From NCBI RefSeq assembly GCF_963675065.1, contig NZ_OY775906.1, forward strand, positions 846,001 to 910,000: DNA of 64,000 nt, written 5' to 3'. The notes under the pieces are model-generated. The model was given only the letters and a program-made list of their open reading frames with translations, was not told the DNA's origin and did not search any database. Made by a program: the position numbers and the translations under genes. Position 1 is the first letter of the stretch, and the number at the start of each line of letters is the position of its first letter. The DNA is from an uncultured Draconibacterium sp. Its GTDB lineage: Bacteria; Bacteroidota; Bacteroidia; Bacteroidales; Prolixibacteraceae. Shown one piece after another: positions 46,501-55,372 of the stretch.

Positions 46501-48921
46501 AGTACATTTGCACTCTATATTTATCCTGACTCGAAAGCAATTGCTTTTAAAACAGCCGGCACTTCAAATTCATTGTATACTTATGCAAATATCAATGATT
46601 TGTGGGATGGAGATTGGCACCAGGTGGTGGTTACTTATGATGGAGCTGAAAAGAAAATTTATCTTGATAGTGAAGAAATTGCATCGGTTGCTGCATCCGG
46701 GGATATACAATCGGGAGAAGGCTACAATTTATTGATTGGTGCCGGAAGAGATGAAGCTACACCAACTCTTTTATACGAAGGTTTAATCGACGAGGTAAGG
46801 ATTTTTAATTACGCACTTGGTAATTCAGAGGTGACTGAATTGTACAATCTTGTCAATACAATTTCAGATACAAAATACACCAGTGAATATATTGAGCTTT
46901 GCGAAGGTGAATCATATAACGGTTGGACCGAAAGCGGCGAATACCAACGCACATTAACGGCAACATCGGGAGCCGATAGTATTGTAACAACATCCCTTAC
47001 AGTAAATCCGGTGCTTTACACCACCGAGGAGGTAACGATAAACGAAGGCGAAGTATATAACGACTGGACCGAAAGCGGCGAATACCAACGCACATTAACC
47101 GCTGTAACTGGTTGTGATAGTATTGTTACAACAAATCTTACTGTTTTACAGGGAATTAATACCACTGAATATGTTGAGCTTTGCGAAGGTGAATCTTATA
47201 ACGGCTGGACCGAAAGCGGCGAATACCAACGCACATTAACGGCAACATCGGGAGCCGATAGTGTAGTAACAACATTACTTACAGTAAATCCGGTGCTTTA
47301 CACCACCGAGGAGGTAACGATAAACGAAGGAGAAATTTATAACGGCTGGACCGAAAGTGGCGAATATCAGCGCGTATTAACCGCTGTAACTGGTTGTGAT
47401 AGTATTGTTACAACAAAACTCAGTGTTTTACAGGGAATTAATACCACTGAATATGTAGAACTTTGCGAAGGTGAATCATATAACGGCTGGACCGAAAGCG
47501 GCGAATACGAACGTACATTAACGGCAACATCGGGAGCCGACAGTGTAGTAACAACATTCCTCACAGTAAATCCGGTGTTCTACACTACCGAGGAGGTGAC
47601 GATAAACGAAGGAGAAGTTTACAACGGCTGGACCGAAAGTGGCGAATACCAACGCATATTAACCGCTGCAACCGGTTGTGATAGTATTGTTACAACAATC
47701 TTGACCGTTGAATCTAATGGAGAAATTATCACTCAGAGCATTTCTTTAACAGCTGGCTGGAATATTTTTTCTTCATATTTATCTCCAGCTTCACCAAATA
47801 TGGAAGACGTGTTTGAAACCCTTCGTGAATCAGGTCAGTTAATAATGGTGGAGGATGAAAATGGGAATACATATAAGAATGATGATTTGAAATCCAGTTC
47901 ATGGACAAATACAATTGGAAATATAGAGAAAACGGAAGGATATAAAATTCAGGTAAATTCTAATTGCCAACTGAATTTAACAGGTACACCTATTGAACTT
48001 CCTCTCGTAATTGAACTTAACGAAGGGGTTAATATTATTTCATTTCCTTTAGAGAACTCAGTAAATGCTATGGATGTAGTTCTACCATTAATAGATAAAG
48101 GAGTATTGGTAAAAGTACAGGATGAAAAAGGAAATGCTATTGAAGAGTGGAAATGGTGGAAATGGTCTGGTTGGCGCAATAAAATAAGAAATTTTGAAAG
48201 TGGCGAAGGATATAAAGTAGAGGTTAACACAGATTGTACATTGGAAATCTCAGACTCATACCATAAATCTGGTCTTGATGCACAAGAAATGACACAAACA
48301 GACCATTTTATGGTTGAATTTAATGGAAATGGTTCCAATCATATGAATATTAATATTGGAGGATTGCAGGAGGCCAATTTTATTGCAGGTGATGAAATTG
48401 CAGCATTTGATGGTTCTATCTGTGTGGGCGCCATCAAACTAACAGGTGAACATATTTTAGATAACTCTGTAAGTATTAATGCTTCTGTTGCCGATGATGG
48501 AAAGGAGAATGGTTTTATCCATGGAAATACAATTGAATTACATGCTTTCAATTCTTATTCAAAAGAGAATTCAATTATAATTCCAGACCAAGTTAATGGA
48601 GATATGACCTATCAAACCGAGGCAAGTGTTTTTGTTCTATTGCAAGAATTACACACAGGGATTGAGGATTCAGAATTTTTTGTAGTTGATATTGATATGT
48701 ATCCAAATCCTGCAAAAGATAAAGTTAATATTCGATTTTCTAATATGCCTATTGAAGAAACACGAATTGTGCTTATGGATCTTACAGGAAAAGAATTGGC
48801 AAGCAAGTTCGTACAATCGACATTGGAGACTTTTGATTTACAAACATATCCGAATGGAATTTATTTAGTAAAAACGATGGTTGGTAATCATTATCAGGTT
48901 AATAAGTTAATAAAAAATTAG
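43570..48921 (+). CDS. Large T9SS-secreted right-handed beta-helix protein with cadherin-like, LamG-like and tandem repeats
   Basis: A 1783-residue secreted protein. A hydrophobic signal (LLAIFFISLAITSNA) is followed by a right-handed beta-helix (about residues 50-560; repeated NN-x-I/V strands such as NITVQNCDISYAGYDGIHIW), resembling pectate- or alginate-lyase-like folds. A cadherin-like domain (SPVISDQIFSVQAPLTANQV, about 675-780), an Ig-like linker, and a LamG/concanavalin domain (about 895-1090; SAWIKPSAMTGGFQGILLHG) follow. Residues 1109-1390 are three 94-residue repeats. The C-terminus (MYPNPAKDKVNIRF to YQVNKLIKN) is a type A T9SS sorting domain. Enzyme activity on a polysaccharide is likely but unproven. 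The start may be a later ATG nearer the signal peptide. Confidence 0.88.
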   Translation: MKTLYPYYFMILKNFNPLMQKLIALRSKFLKRIYGSLLAIFFISLAITSNATVYYVSANGNDANTGTSPDQAWQSLDRVNSLTPSPGDQILFDRGGQWYGTINLTVSGSSGNPIEIGAYGTGAKPILSGFTTITSGWTNEGNGIFSYPITSDSETNMVAIDGVEYGKGREPNADEDYWTYESYSGRSSITDNQLSSSPDWDGADLVKRSNDWSWDRYIITSHSGTTINYTNYSGFSSVWTGVNGNGYFIQNDLRTLDQFGEWYHDEEAGKFYLYFGNRNPNEYSIQVATKDELIYTRTYDYITITDLDIRGSIKNAINTGYLSNNITVQNCDISYAGYDGIHIWGSNGVANNNTIHDINQSAIRIIGASSTITYNKISRVGIIIGSSPRYYNAIMNDNGAGSVVSYNTIENVGYNGILLYGENTKIQYNFINRTNLNQNDGGGIYTSASTMSNAGMLIDHNIVLNTEGNSKGGNTSYIMAEGIYLDEYSNHITVSNNTVAYNGYSGIKLHKAHDIVIENNISFKNGFTSLFLQNSMRDENNLINNTIRYNQFVNEANVLTLYILDVHATSPVGITSDHNYWTNPSGEWRSIMTSYVGNWDQRTLSQWQNEEGKDVNSSASAITIDDDNDLQLLYNNTNQNKTFNLGGKTYYEIDGSLLSGSVTLESFTSKILFGSGSITIENESPVISDQIFSVQAPLTANQVIGQVVASDNDPNQTLNYEITEGNTDGLFTIDAATGEILVSTGISTSEDLSYIINVQVSDDAVEPLSASATITIIITGDEEITPPSPDVSAPSISSFSIPLLATSLTVEVSSFIAMDDQAVTGYMLTETSIAPAADDQEWTSSVPTFYTFSEEGIKTLYAWAIDAAGNISTSVSATVTIRFPDLSSSYSEYLFEEGSGTAVIDSKGSNDGTIMNEEIRVEGIKGDGLQFTGAEYITLGQCFGDNVQTELTLSAWIKPSAMTGGFQGILLHGGPSISTFALYIYPDSKAIAFKTAGTSNSLYTYANINDLWDGDWHQVVVTYDGAEKKIYLDSEEIASVAASGDIQSGEGYNLLIGAGRDEATPTLLYEGLIDEVRIFNYALGNSEVTELYNLVNTISDTKYTSEYIELCEGESYNGWTESGEYQRTLTATSGADSIVTTSLTVNPVLYTTEEVTINEGEVYNDWTESGEYQRTLTAVTGCDSIVTTNLTVLQGINTTEYVELCEGESYNGWTESGEYQRTLTATSGADSVVTTLLTVNPVLYTTEEVTINEGEIYNGWTESGEYQRVLTAVTGCDSIVTTKLSVLQGINTTEYVELCEGESYNGWTESGEYERTLTATSGADSVVTTFLTVNPVFYTTEEVTINEGEVYNGWTESGEYQRILTAATGCDSIVTTILTVESNGEIITQSISLTAGWNIFSSYLSPASPNMEDVFETLRESGQLIMVEDENGNTYKNDDLKSSSWTNTIGNIEKTEGYKIQVNSNCQLNLTGTPIELPLVIELNEGVNIISFPLENSVNAMDVVLPLIDKGVLVKVQDEKGNAIEEWKWWKWSGWRNKIRNFESGEGYKVEVNTDCTLEISDSYHKSGLDAQEMTQTDHFMVEFNGNGSNHMNINIGGLQEANFIAGDEIAAFDGSICVGAIKLTGEHILDNSVSINASVADDGKENGFIHGNTIELHAFNSYSKENSIIIPDQVNGDMTYQTEASVFVLLQELHTGIEDSEFFVVDIDMYPNPAKDKVNIRFSNMPIEETRIVLMDLTGKELASKFVQSTLETFDLQTYPNGIYLVKTMVGNHYQVNKLIKN
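46894..47739 (+). repeat. Three tandem 282-bp coding repeats (94 residues each, two half-units)
   Basis: The units begin at 46894, 47176 and 47458. Each encodes two half-repeats of about 47 residues: one with ELCEGESYNGWTESGEYQ and ATSGADS, the other with EVTINEGEVYN and GCDSIVTT. The DNA copies are nearly identical over long runs, which indicates recent duplication and a site prone to copy-number change. Confidence 0.92.
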
Positions 48922-48958
48922 GTCGATTCATTCTTCTTTATTTGCAACGAATATTGTT

Positions 48959-49123
48959 ATGAAATTTAATGAAAAGAAGATAAACTATTCATGGACATCA
49001 AAGGCAGAATTGAAACAAGAAAATTTGATACTGAAAAGGATGATTCAAACTGCCAAAGTTGAACAAGCAATTCTAGAGCACGCAATTAAAAAAATTGCGG
49101 AAATTGATACTAAAATTCACTAG
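48959..49123 (+). CDS. Small hypothetical protein (54 residues)
   Basis: An open frame from the ATG at 48959 to a TAG at 49121, with a product that begins MKFNEKKINYSW and is mostly amphipathic helix with many Lys and Glu (KAELKQENLILKRMIQ, EHAIKKIAEIDTKIH). It starts 37 nt after the beta-helix gene and ends just before the terminator at 49150, so it is in the right place to be the last gene of that unit. I do not recognise it; the single helix may form a coiled coil. Confidence 0.45.
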   Translation: MKFNEKKINYSWTSKAELKQENLILKRMIQTAKVEQAILEHAIKKIAEIDTKIH

Positions 49124-49149
49124 TTACTATAGGGTACAATGTAATACAA

Positions 49150-49186
49150 AAAAGAGGCAATCTTCAGTTTTGAAGATGCCTCTTTT
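49150..49186. terminator. Bidirectional intrinsic terminator
   Basis: AAAAGAGGCA and TCTTCA pair with their complements around GTTT, with one bulged A; T and A runs flank it. It ends the beta-helix unit on the plus strand and the exopolysaccharide unit on the minus strand. Confidence 0.85.
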
Positions 49187-49220
49187 CTATTATTCAGTAT
49201 TTTAGTTCAATGAAAAAATA

Positions 49221-50318
49221 CTAATTTCTTTTATACCAATCAATGAATTTGTCTAAGCCCTCGACAATATCAATTTTGTGATGCCAACCTAGCAAATTAA
49301 GTTTTGAGACATCGGTTAGTTTACGCATTGTTCCATCCGGTTTGTTGGTATTAAATACAAGATCTCCATTAAAACCAATTTTTGTTTTTATCAAGTATGC
49401 TAAGTCTCGAATACTAATTTCTTTACCTGTACCAATATTTATATGGGTATTTCTAATTTCGTTTTTAAAGACCGAAGTTTTTGTTGTTATTATATCCTTG
49501 AAATCAACATTTTCCATAATATAAACACAAGCATCAGCCATTTCCTCACTCCATAAAAATTCACGCATAGGCTTGCCGCTACCCCAAATCTCTACTAGCA
49601 ATTTTTGCTGAGAAGCAAAAATACCGTACTCTTTTAATGTCTTTAATATTGTATTTTCAGAATCCATCCCGCTTACGTTTCTTATAGGACGCTTATTAAG
49701 ATCATTTTTAATGGCAGTCAGATTATTATCCTCAAGTTGTTTGGCAAGATAAATTTTACGCAAAAGAGCAGGCAGGACGTGTGAGTTTTCGAGATGAAAA
49801 TTATCATTAGGACCATAAAGGTTGGTGGGCATTACTGAAATAAAATTTGTATTGTATTGTATGTTATAGCTTTCGCACATTTTTATACCTGCAATTTTTG
49901 CAATAGCATAAGGCTCATTGGTATATTCAAGTGGGCTAGTTAGTAAGTAATCTTCCTTCATTGGCTGAGGCGCTTCTTTCGGATAAATACAGGTACTTCC
50001 AAGAAACAATAACTTTTTCACATCATGTTTCCAGGCACTATGAATAATATTGTTTTGTATCATCAGATTCTCGTAAATAAATTGGCCGCGGTAAGTATTA
50101 TTTGCAATTATTCCGCCGACTTTGGCAGCAGCCAGAAAAATATATTCAGGCTTTTCTTCTTCAAAATATTGATCTACGGCAACAGAATCAATAAGGTCAA
50201 GTTCATCAACTGTTTTGCCAACAATGTTTTTATATCCTTTGCTTACAAGATTCTTACAAATTGCCGAGCCAACCAAACCATTGTGGCCTGCCACATAAAT
50301 TTTACTTAATTTATTCAT
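49221..50318 (-). CDS. fcl: GDP-L-fucose synthase
   Basis: A 365-residue short-chain dehydrogenase/epimerase that converts GDP-4-keto-6-deoxy-mannose to GDP-L-fucose with NADPH. The nucleotide loop is [10 protein letters not shown] (about 11-20), followed by AAAKVGGI, the catalytic GSTCIYP and YAIAK (Tyr-x3-Lys), and [13 protein letters not shown]. It is some 45 residues longer than the E. coli enzyme because of an insertion (about 199-240) seen in other Bacteroidota copies. It follows gmd by 64 nt, so the two steps of fucose synthesis are encoded together at the end of the exopolysaccharide unit. Confidence 0.95.
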   Translation of the reverse strand: MNKLSKIYVAGHNGLVGSAICKNLVSKGYKNIVGKTVDELDLIDSVAVDQYFEEEKPEYIFLAAAKVGGIIANNTYRGQFIYENLMIQNNIIHSAWKHDVKKLLFLGSTCIYPKEAPQPMKEDYLLTSPLEYTNEPYAIAKIAGIKMCESYNIQYNTNFISVMPTNLYGPNDNFHLENSHVLPALLRKIYLAKQLEDNNLTAIKNDLNKRPIRNVSGMDSENTILKTLKEYGIFASQQKLLVEIWGSGKPMREFLWSEEMADACVYIMENVDFKDIITTKTSVFKNEIRNTHINIGTGKEISIRDLAYLIKTKIGFNGDLVFNTNKPDGTMRKLTDVSKLNLLGWHHKIDIVEGLDKFIDWYKRN

Positions 50319-50382
50319 TTTCTATTTCTGAATGTCATATTTTCATGTCCATTTTCGGGTTATTGCTAAAATCAGAAACACG

Positions 50383-51561
50383 TTACTCAAAATAATTAAA
50401 AATGTGGTAACCTCTTTCTTTTAAGAAAGCATCTTGTTGCATCATTCTTATATCAGAGAGAATCATATCTGAAATTAATGCATCTAAATCATATTCTGGT
50501 ATCCATCTCAATTTTTCTCTGGCTTTTGAAGCATCTCCCATTAACAATTCTACCTCTGTAGGTCGAAAATACTGAGGATCGACAGCGACAATAGGAAGAA
50601 TATTTTTTCTCATTTCCGAATTTAAGGTACGCTTTTTAATAATTGGAAGGTATTTATCTCCAATTAACCTACAAAATAGTTTTTCATCAATATCAGAAAT
50701 ATATCCTTTTTCATTTTCTTTTTCACCTTGAAAGATTATTGACAATCCAATTTTGTTACACGATTTTTTTATAAAATCACGTATCGACGTTGTTATCCCT
50801 GTTGCTATAACATAATCATCTGGCCGTTCTTGCTGAAGAATAAGGTGCATTGCCCTTATATAATCTTTGGCGTGTCCCCAGTCTCTGCATGACGACATAT
50901 TACCGATAAATAAGGTTTCTTGCATTCCCAGCACAATTCTTGAAATAGCCCTTGTAATTTTCCGTGTAACAAAGGTTTCACCACGTACAGGTGATTCGTG
51001 GTTAAACAAAATCCCATTTGATGCATGTAATCCATATGCTTCTCTGTAATTAATAGTAATCCAGTAGGCATAAAGTTTTGCTACGCCATAAGGAGATCGG
51101 GGATAGAATGGGGTTTTTTCGGTTTGAGGAACTTCCTGCACCATTCCGAAAAGCTCTGAAGTTGATGCCTGGTAAATTTTGGTATTATTTACCAAATTGA
51201 GTAAGCGTACAGCCTCAAGAATTCGAAGAGTGCCTATTCCATCAACATTTGCAGTATATTCAGGAGTGTCGAAACTAACTTTTACATGGCTCATTGCTGC
51301 CAGGTTGTAGATTTCATCGGGCTGAACCTCCTGTATAATTCGCGTTAGATTTAAGCTGTCGGTTAAGTCTCCGTAGTGTAAAATCAAATTACGATTCTCT
51401 ATTTGCGGATCCTGGTAAAGATGATCGATACGTTGAGTATTGAACATTGATGCCCGGCGCTTTATTCCATGAACGACATATCCTTCTTTTATTAAATATT
51501 CAGCCAGATAGGCTCCGTCTTGTCCGGTGATTCCTGTTATTAAAGCCGTTTTTTGCATCAT
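50383..51561 (-). CDS. gmd: GDP-mannose 4,6-dehydratase
   Basis: A 392-residue enzyme that makes GDP-4-keto-6-deoxy-mannose, the precursor of GDP-L-fucose. Motifs are [13 protein letters not shown] at residues 9-21, [51 protein letters not shown] (active-site Thr and Glu) and the [11 protein letters not shown]yr-x3-Lys. Length and motif order match Gmd. Four bases separate it from the HAD gene upstream, and fcl lies downstream. Confidence 0.97.
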   Translation of the reverse strand: MMQKTALITGITGQDGAYLAEYLIKEGYVVHGIKRRASMFNTQRIDHLYQDPQIENRNLILHYGDLTDSLNLTRIIQEVQPDEIYNLAAMSHVKVSFDTPEYTANVDGIGTLRILEAVRLLNLVNNTKIYQASTSELFGMVQEVPQTEKTPFYPRSPYGVAKLYAYWITINYREAYGLHASNGILFNHESPVRGETFVTRKITRAISRIVLGMQETLFIGNMSSCRDWGHAKDYIRAMHLILQQERPDDYVIATGITTSIRDFIKKSCNKIGLSIIFQGEKENEKGYISDIDEKLFCRLIGDKYLPIIKKRTLNSEMRKNILPIVAVDPQYFRPTEVELLMGDASKAREKLRWIPEYDLDALISDMILSDIRMMQQDAFLKERGYHIFNYFE

Positions 51562-51565
51562 AATT

Positions 51566-51925
51566 TCAGGGTTTTAGTTTTTGTTTCTTGGTATCAGTAA
51601 GCAAATGGTATATTTTTTCCCATTCAGGGATTCCTAAAATGTTTCTGTCGTCAATATAGATATCAGCATATATCTTTCTACTGTAAGTATTATCAAATTC
51701 CTCTCCTTCAAAATTGTTATTTATTGCATGAAAAAACAGACCTTTTTTTTTGCAGAAATCGACTGCTTTGTCAAGTTCCTTACCCGAGCGATAGGTCCAC
51801 AGTATTATTTTGTGTCCTTTTGATTGGATAAGTTTTAATGTTTCAATGGCATAAGGAATTTCTTTCCCAATTGCCGGGTATTTATGCTTTACTATTGTTC
51901 CGTCAAAATCTACCGCAATAACCAT
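51566..51925 (-). CDS. Small HAD-like hydrolase (BT0820 type)
   Basis: A 119-residue HAD-fold protein with the nucleophile motif AVDFDGTI (Asp6 and Asp8), the Thr motif in ILWTYRSG, a Lys region and an acidic [11 protein letters not shown] at the end. This compact form, without a cap, is a phosphatase found next to nucleotide-sugar genes in many capsule loci. Its substrate here may be a sugar phosphate (inference). Only 4 nt separate its stop from gmd. Confidence 0.85.
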   Translation of the reverse strand: MVIAVDFDGTIVKHKYPAIGKEIPYAIETLKLIQSKGHKIILWTYRSGKELDKAVDFCKKKGLFFHAINNNFEGEEFDNTYSRKIYADIYIDDRNILGIPEWEKIYHLLTDTKKQKLKP

Positions 51926-52050
51926 TTTTTCTGGATTTATTGAATGATTGAAATTTTTGAGTGGATGAATTGGTTTGTGTCTCTATTTGAGAGGCAACTT
52001 GAAATATTTTCCTAATTATTTGATGGTATTAGCCGCTTAATTAACCAAAT

Positions 52051-52202
52051 AAAATGAAGCCCACCGTATCGATAAAAATAAGGGTACATGTAATTTATTG
52101 ATTACGAAAAAATCACCATAAATATTAGCCATATTCGTAAAGATTATACAGAAATTATTGTTAGTTACTAATACATATGGTTACGGTGGGCTTTTTCATT
52201 TT
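52051..52202. repeat. Inverted-repeat element in the exopolysaccharide locus
   Basis: AAGCCCACCGTA (52057-52068) and its exact reverse complement (52182-52193) enclose 113 nt. The match continues outward with AAAATG and CATTTT, with a 3-nt offset. A shorter TTACGAA/TTCGTAA pair lies inside. It follows the glycosyltransferase stop by 10 nt and precedes the HAD gene, both on the minus strand. It may be a MITE-like element or a structured RNA; no coding frame longer than about 31 codons fits. Confidence 0.6.
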
Positions 52203-52211
52203 ATAATTTGA

Positions 52212-53306
52212 TCAGACTTTACCCGTTAAGTTGTATTTATGTGTAATCTTTTCAACTTTAAACATTTCATTGTAGATATTATCTAACTGAAGACAAATAA
52301 CAGACTGGTTAAATAAATTAGTGCTCAAGTATATAGATTCTTCAGAAATGGCCATTCTTAATTCTCTGTTTTCTATTATTTTATGAAGCTGCTGTGCCAA
52401 TTCGTGTATATCACCAGGTTGAAATACTAAAGCATTTTTTCCATTTATTAAAACATCAGGTAATCCACCAACAGGAGTTGTTACAACTGGCAAACCATAA
52501 GCCCAAGCATCAAGCACTGCCATTGGGAACCCTTCAGCATAGCTTGGTAAACAAAACACTGAAGCTTCCTGAAAAGCTTTAGATTTTTCAATGCCATTTA
52601 TCCAGCCCAAAAAAATTACCTGTGTATCTATTTTTAGTTCTTTTGCAAGTAACCTGGCTTGCTCAATTTCGCCGTTGCCTGCAAATACTATTTTCCATGC
52701 TGGGAATTTGCCGGAAATCCGGGCAAAAGCTTTTATTAAATCAGCATACCCTTTACGAGCATTAATTGTTCCGGCATACAGAATTTGTCTTTTTCTGTTA
52801 TGTTTCTTCTTAATGTCTGGTTCAGTACAAGGGTTATACAGAACTTTTATTTTATTCTCCAGACTAAAAGCGTCAAGAAGTTCTTTCTTCCAATATTCAG
52901 ATAATACCAGTATTGTATCTGCTTTTCGGAATAAATAACTGTAAACCATTTTGTACCTGCTATTAATTGTTGTTTTGGGCGAAAATGAATGGAAATGTAC
53001 AATTGTTTTTTTATGGAATAGATAGGCCACAAACAGAAATATAGTTTTTCTTAAAGCAGATGGTGGTTCACTGGTATGGATATGGATTAAATTGTATGAA
53101 GGTAGTATGAATAAATAAATGATGAAAGACTTTAAAAAGTACATTAATTTATGCAGAAATGATTTGTCAATATGTGTCTCAAGCCATCTGCAGTCATAAT
53201 TTCTCCATACATCACCAGCTTGGTGCGATTTTACAACGGATGTAATACCTCCTCTGGTTTTTCGCGAAGTGGCTACAATTAGAACCTTGCTTTTTTTAAT
53301 AGCCAT
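52212..53306 (-). CDS. Glycosyltransferase family 4 protein
   Basis: A 364-residue GT-B glycosyltransferase. It opens KSKVLIVATSRKTRGGITSVVK with the acceptor-side loop, has a central KILYNPCTEP-type segment (KVLYNPCTEPD), the ILYAGTINARKGYADLIKAF start of the donor domain, and EGFPMAVLDAWAYGLPVV. The last is the EX7E motif with the second Glu replaced by Asp. It would add a sugar from a nucleotide donor to the lipid-linked repeat unit at the inner face of the membrane. Donor and linkage are unknown. Confidence 0.9.
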   Translation of the reverse strand: MAIKKSKVLIVATSRKTRGGITSVVKSHQAGDVWRNYDCRWLETHIDKSFLHKLMYFLKSFIIYLFILPSYNLIHIHTSEPPSALRKTIFLFVAYLFHKKTIVHFHSFSPKTTINSRYKMVYSYLFRKADTILVLSEYWKKELLDAFSLENKIKVLYNPCTEPDIKKKHNRKRQILYAGTINARKGYADLIKAFARISGKFPAWKIVFAGNGEIEQARLLAKELKIDTQVIFLGWINGIEKSKAFQEASVFCLPSYAEGFPMAVLDAWAYGLPVVTTPVGGLPDVLINGKNALVFQPGDIHELAQQLHKIIENRELRMAISEESIYLSTNLFNQSVICLQLDNIYNEMFKVEKITHKYNLTGKV

Positions 53307-53440
53307 AATCTTTGTTTTTCAGTCATTAACAACAAAACGATTTTTAAAATCATATTGAACAAAAGCTTTGGGAATAACATAAGACTTGAAATTTTGACAG
53401 GATTGAGTGTTTGGCACATCTGCGAGCTTAAATAGAAATA

Positions 53441-54085
53441 TTATTTAAGAAAATTGACTATCTCTTTAACTCGTTTGCAGTAGTATTTTCTGTAATTTTT
53501 GTTTAATTCATCTAATGATAAGCGCTCATCTTCAGGATATAATGCTTTCTCATGTTTTATGATTTCCGATGGGGTGAATTTAAAACCAATAACTTTTGCA
53601 GGATTTCCGGCAACAATGGAATAGGGGGGGCTTGAAAAGCGACAAACTGATCCGGCACCTACAATTGCGCCTCGTTTAATGGTAACACCGGATAAAAGCG
53701 TAACATTAGCACCTATCCAAACATCTTCTTCAATAACAACATCTTTATCCGCATTGCCCGGTTTCTCTGTGTCATCAACAAACCGATGCCATCTTCCAAT
53801 AGGTGATACATGGTTTCCTGTAATTACCGTTAACCCTTCGGCAATTCCGGTGTTCTTTTTTACAATAAACTTTGCAAGCACGGTTAAAATTAAAGCATTG
53901 CCCAGAATGCTGGTATTTTCGTGCAAATAGACGTTTTTTATTCCCTTTATCATTATTGGCTGACGATACCAAGCGGTAGGATGAATATATCCGAATTTGC
54001 TTCGTGTAACAGCAAAGTACCTCAAATATACAGCACGTATTGCACTTAAAAAATCGTTTTTTTTAAGCTTATTGTAAATTGTCAT
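53441..54085 (-). CDS. Hexapeptide-repeat acyltransferase
   Basis: A 214-residue left-handed beta-helix acyltransferase of the LbH/maltose-acetyltransferase kind. Hexapeptide repeats run from the middle to about residue 160 (IEEDVWIGANVTLLSGVTI, RGAIVGAGSV), ending with PPYSIVAGNPAKVIGFKF, the usual cap. It would O- or N-acetylate a sugar of the exopolysaccharide. It resembles the product of 55373-56011 in layout and may have arisen by duplication. The frame continues upstream for about 36 codons but without a start codon. Confidence 0.88.
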   Translation of the reverse strand: MTIYNKLKKNDFLSAIRAVYLRYFAVTRSKFGYIHPTAWYRQPIMIKGIKNVYLHENTSILGNALILTVLAKFIVKKNTGIAEGLTVITGNHVSPIGRWHRFVDDTEKPGNADKDVVIEEDVWIGANVTLLSGVTIKRGAIVGAGSVCRFSSPPYSIVAGNPAKVIGFKFTPSEIIKHEKALYPEDERLSLDELNKNYRKYYCKRVKEIVNFLK

Positions 54086-54191
54086 CCAAGAGTTATTTTC
54101 ACCTGTGGATCGAAGCAGATCTACATACCAGGTCGTTTGATTAATGAAAGAAGAAAAATGTTTTAATGTTTTCCATGAATAAGAAAACTGG

Positions 54192-55214
54192 TTATTTTTT
54201 TACTACTTTCAGTACTTTGTTGCCTACTATTAAATAATAGATTCCTTCTGAAAATTCACTAATATTAAGCTCTGTAACATCACTATCCTTTTCAAGTACT
54301 TTTTGGCCAAATGAATTATAAACTACAATTTTCGTCTGTATCTGGATATTTTCATTTATTATACTTATTGGGCCGGAAGTAGGATTTGGATATGCTTCCA
54401 GTTTCTCATAACGAGAATCAATTAATCCAGTACTTAGAACCAGATCCAGAGCTACATCAATTATAAACTGTGCAAAAAGAGGTCCTGCAGTTTCATTTGC
54501 GATTGTGTTCGGATGCGAGTCACTATCATCATGAGAACGCTCAAAATCGTATTTCAGGGCATATTGAAAACCATGATCCGGATTTTCTTCAGTTTGGGCA
54601 ACAATACAGAAAAAATCAAAAATATGAATATTCTGGTGGTCTTTTCCATCTTCATTTAACCACTGATTTTTTACCCATTCTACAAATTCTCCTGCTCTGG
54701 TTGCATCCTGCCTGTTGGTGGCCAGCCGGTGCAATGGAGCAAGAGTCCAGACAACGAAATGCGTGTCGGATAATTCATCCATTTTGTCGCGTAAAGCCCG
54801 GTATTGAAGTTTGTAGTTGGCAAGTGTTTTAATGCTACTACTAATATCTCCTTCCGCATTACCGTCTTTTATTCCGGCACCCGGAAAACAGTGTTTCCAT
54901 GCAATAATATCGTATGATGTGGCAATACTTTCCAGACATTCAATTCCGCTGTTATTATTATTGCATTCGTTGTTAATCCAGAGGTTCCAGTAGTCGTAAG
55001 GATAATTTTGCCAGGGATAGGGAGTATTGGGATAAGATCGTTTTTGAATTTGAATATCGGTTCCATTTTCTGTGTTGTAATCATTTATAAAATCTGATAC
55101 ATTCCCTTCGTTATATACGTTGGAACCTGTGGAATGATGAAGGAAGATGACGGTTTGACCAATAGCTATAGTTGTTGTAAGAAATAAAATAATGACTGAT
55201 AGAAATATTTTCAT
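54192..55214 (-). CDS. T9SS-secreted possible SGNH-type hydrolase
   Basis: A 340-residue exported protein. The signal peptide ends at AIGQ; a C-terminal T9SS type A domain (residues about 265-340; YPNPTSGPISII and GIYYLIVGNKVLKVV) sends it across the outer membrane. Between them is a domain with VIFLHHSTGSNVY, IAWKHCFPGAGI, VVWTLAPLHR and SDSHPNTIANE, an order resembling a divergent SGNH/GDSL-like fold, in which the late His of SDSHPN would be the catalytic base. The first block lacks a plain GDS. A polymer deacetylase or lyase role at the cell surface is possible. It is the only secreted enzyme-like gene in the locus. Confidence 0.75.
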   Translation of the reverse strand: MKIFLSVIILFLTTTIAIGQTVIFLHHSTGSNVYNEGNVSDFINDYNTENGTDIQIQKRSYPNTPYPWQNYPYDYWNLWINNECNNNNSGIECLESIATSYDIIAWKHCFPGAGIKDGNAEGDISSSIKTLANYKLQYRALRDKMDELSDTHFVVWTLAPLHRLATNRQDATRAGEFVEWVKNQWLNEDGKDHQNIHIFDFFCIVAQTEENPDHGFQYALKYDFERSHDDSDSHPNTIANETAGPLFAQFIIDVALDLVLSTGLIDSRYEKLEAYPNPTSGPISIINENIQIQTKIVVYNSFGQKVLEKDSDVTELNISEFSEGIYYLIVGNKVLKVVKK

Positions 55215-55372
55215 GATTCAATTTTTAGAGAGATTCTACAAGTTCATTGAAATCAGAATAAAATAGTCTGTTCAAATTCAGACATTACATGAATAGAATA
55301 TTGAATCTATTGATGAAGGTATACGTTTTACATCTTTTATCCTCTTACAAAAGGATGTATTGTTCGGAATTT

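Noticed and set aside
46894..47739. Tandem repeats as a CRISPR array
   Set aside because: The repeat unit is 282 bp, stays in one reading frame and codes for protein repeats.
52051..52202. A 31-codon frame inside the inverted-repeat element
   Set aside because: Too short, no recognisable feature, and it runs through one arm of the inverted repeat.
54086..54193. Upstream in-frame extension of the acyltransferase at 53441-54085
   Set aside because: About 36 open codons without ATG, GTG or TTG, and not needed to complete the fold.
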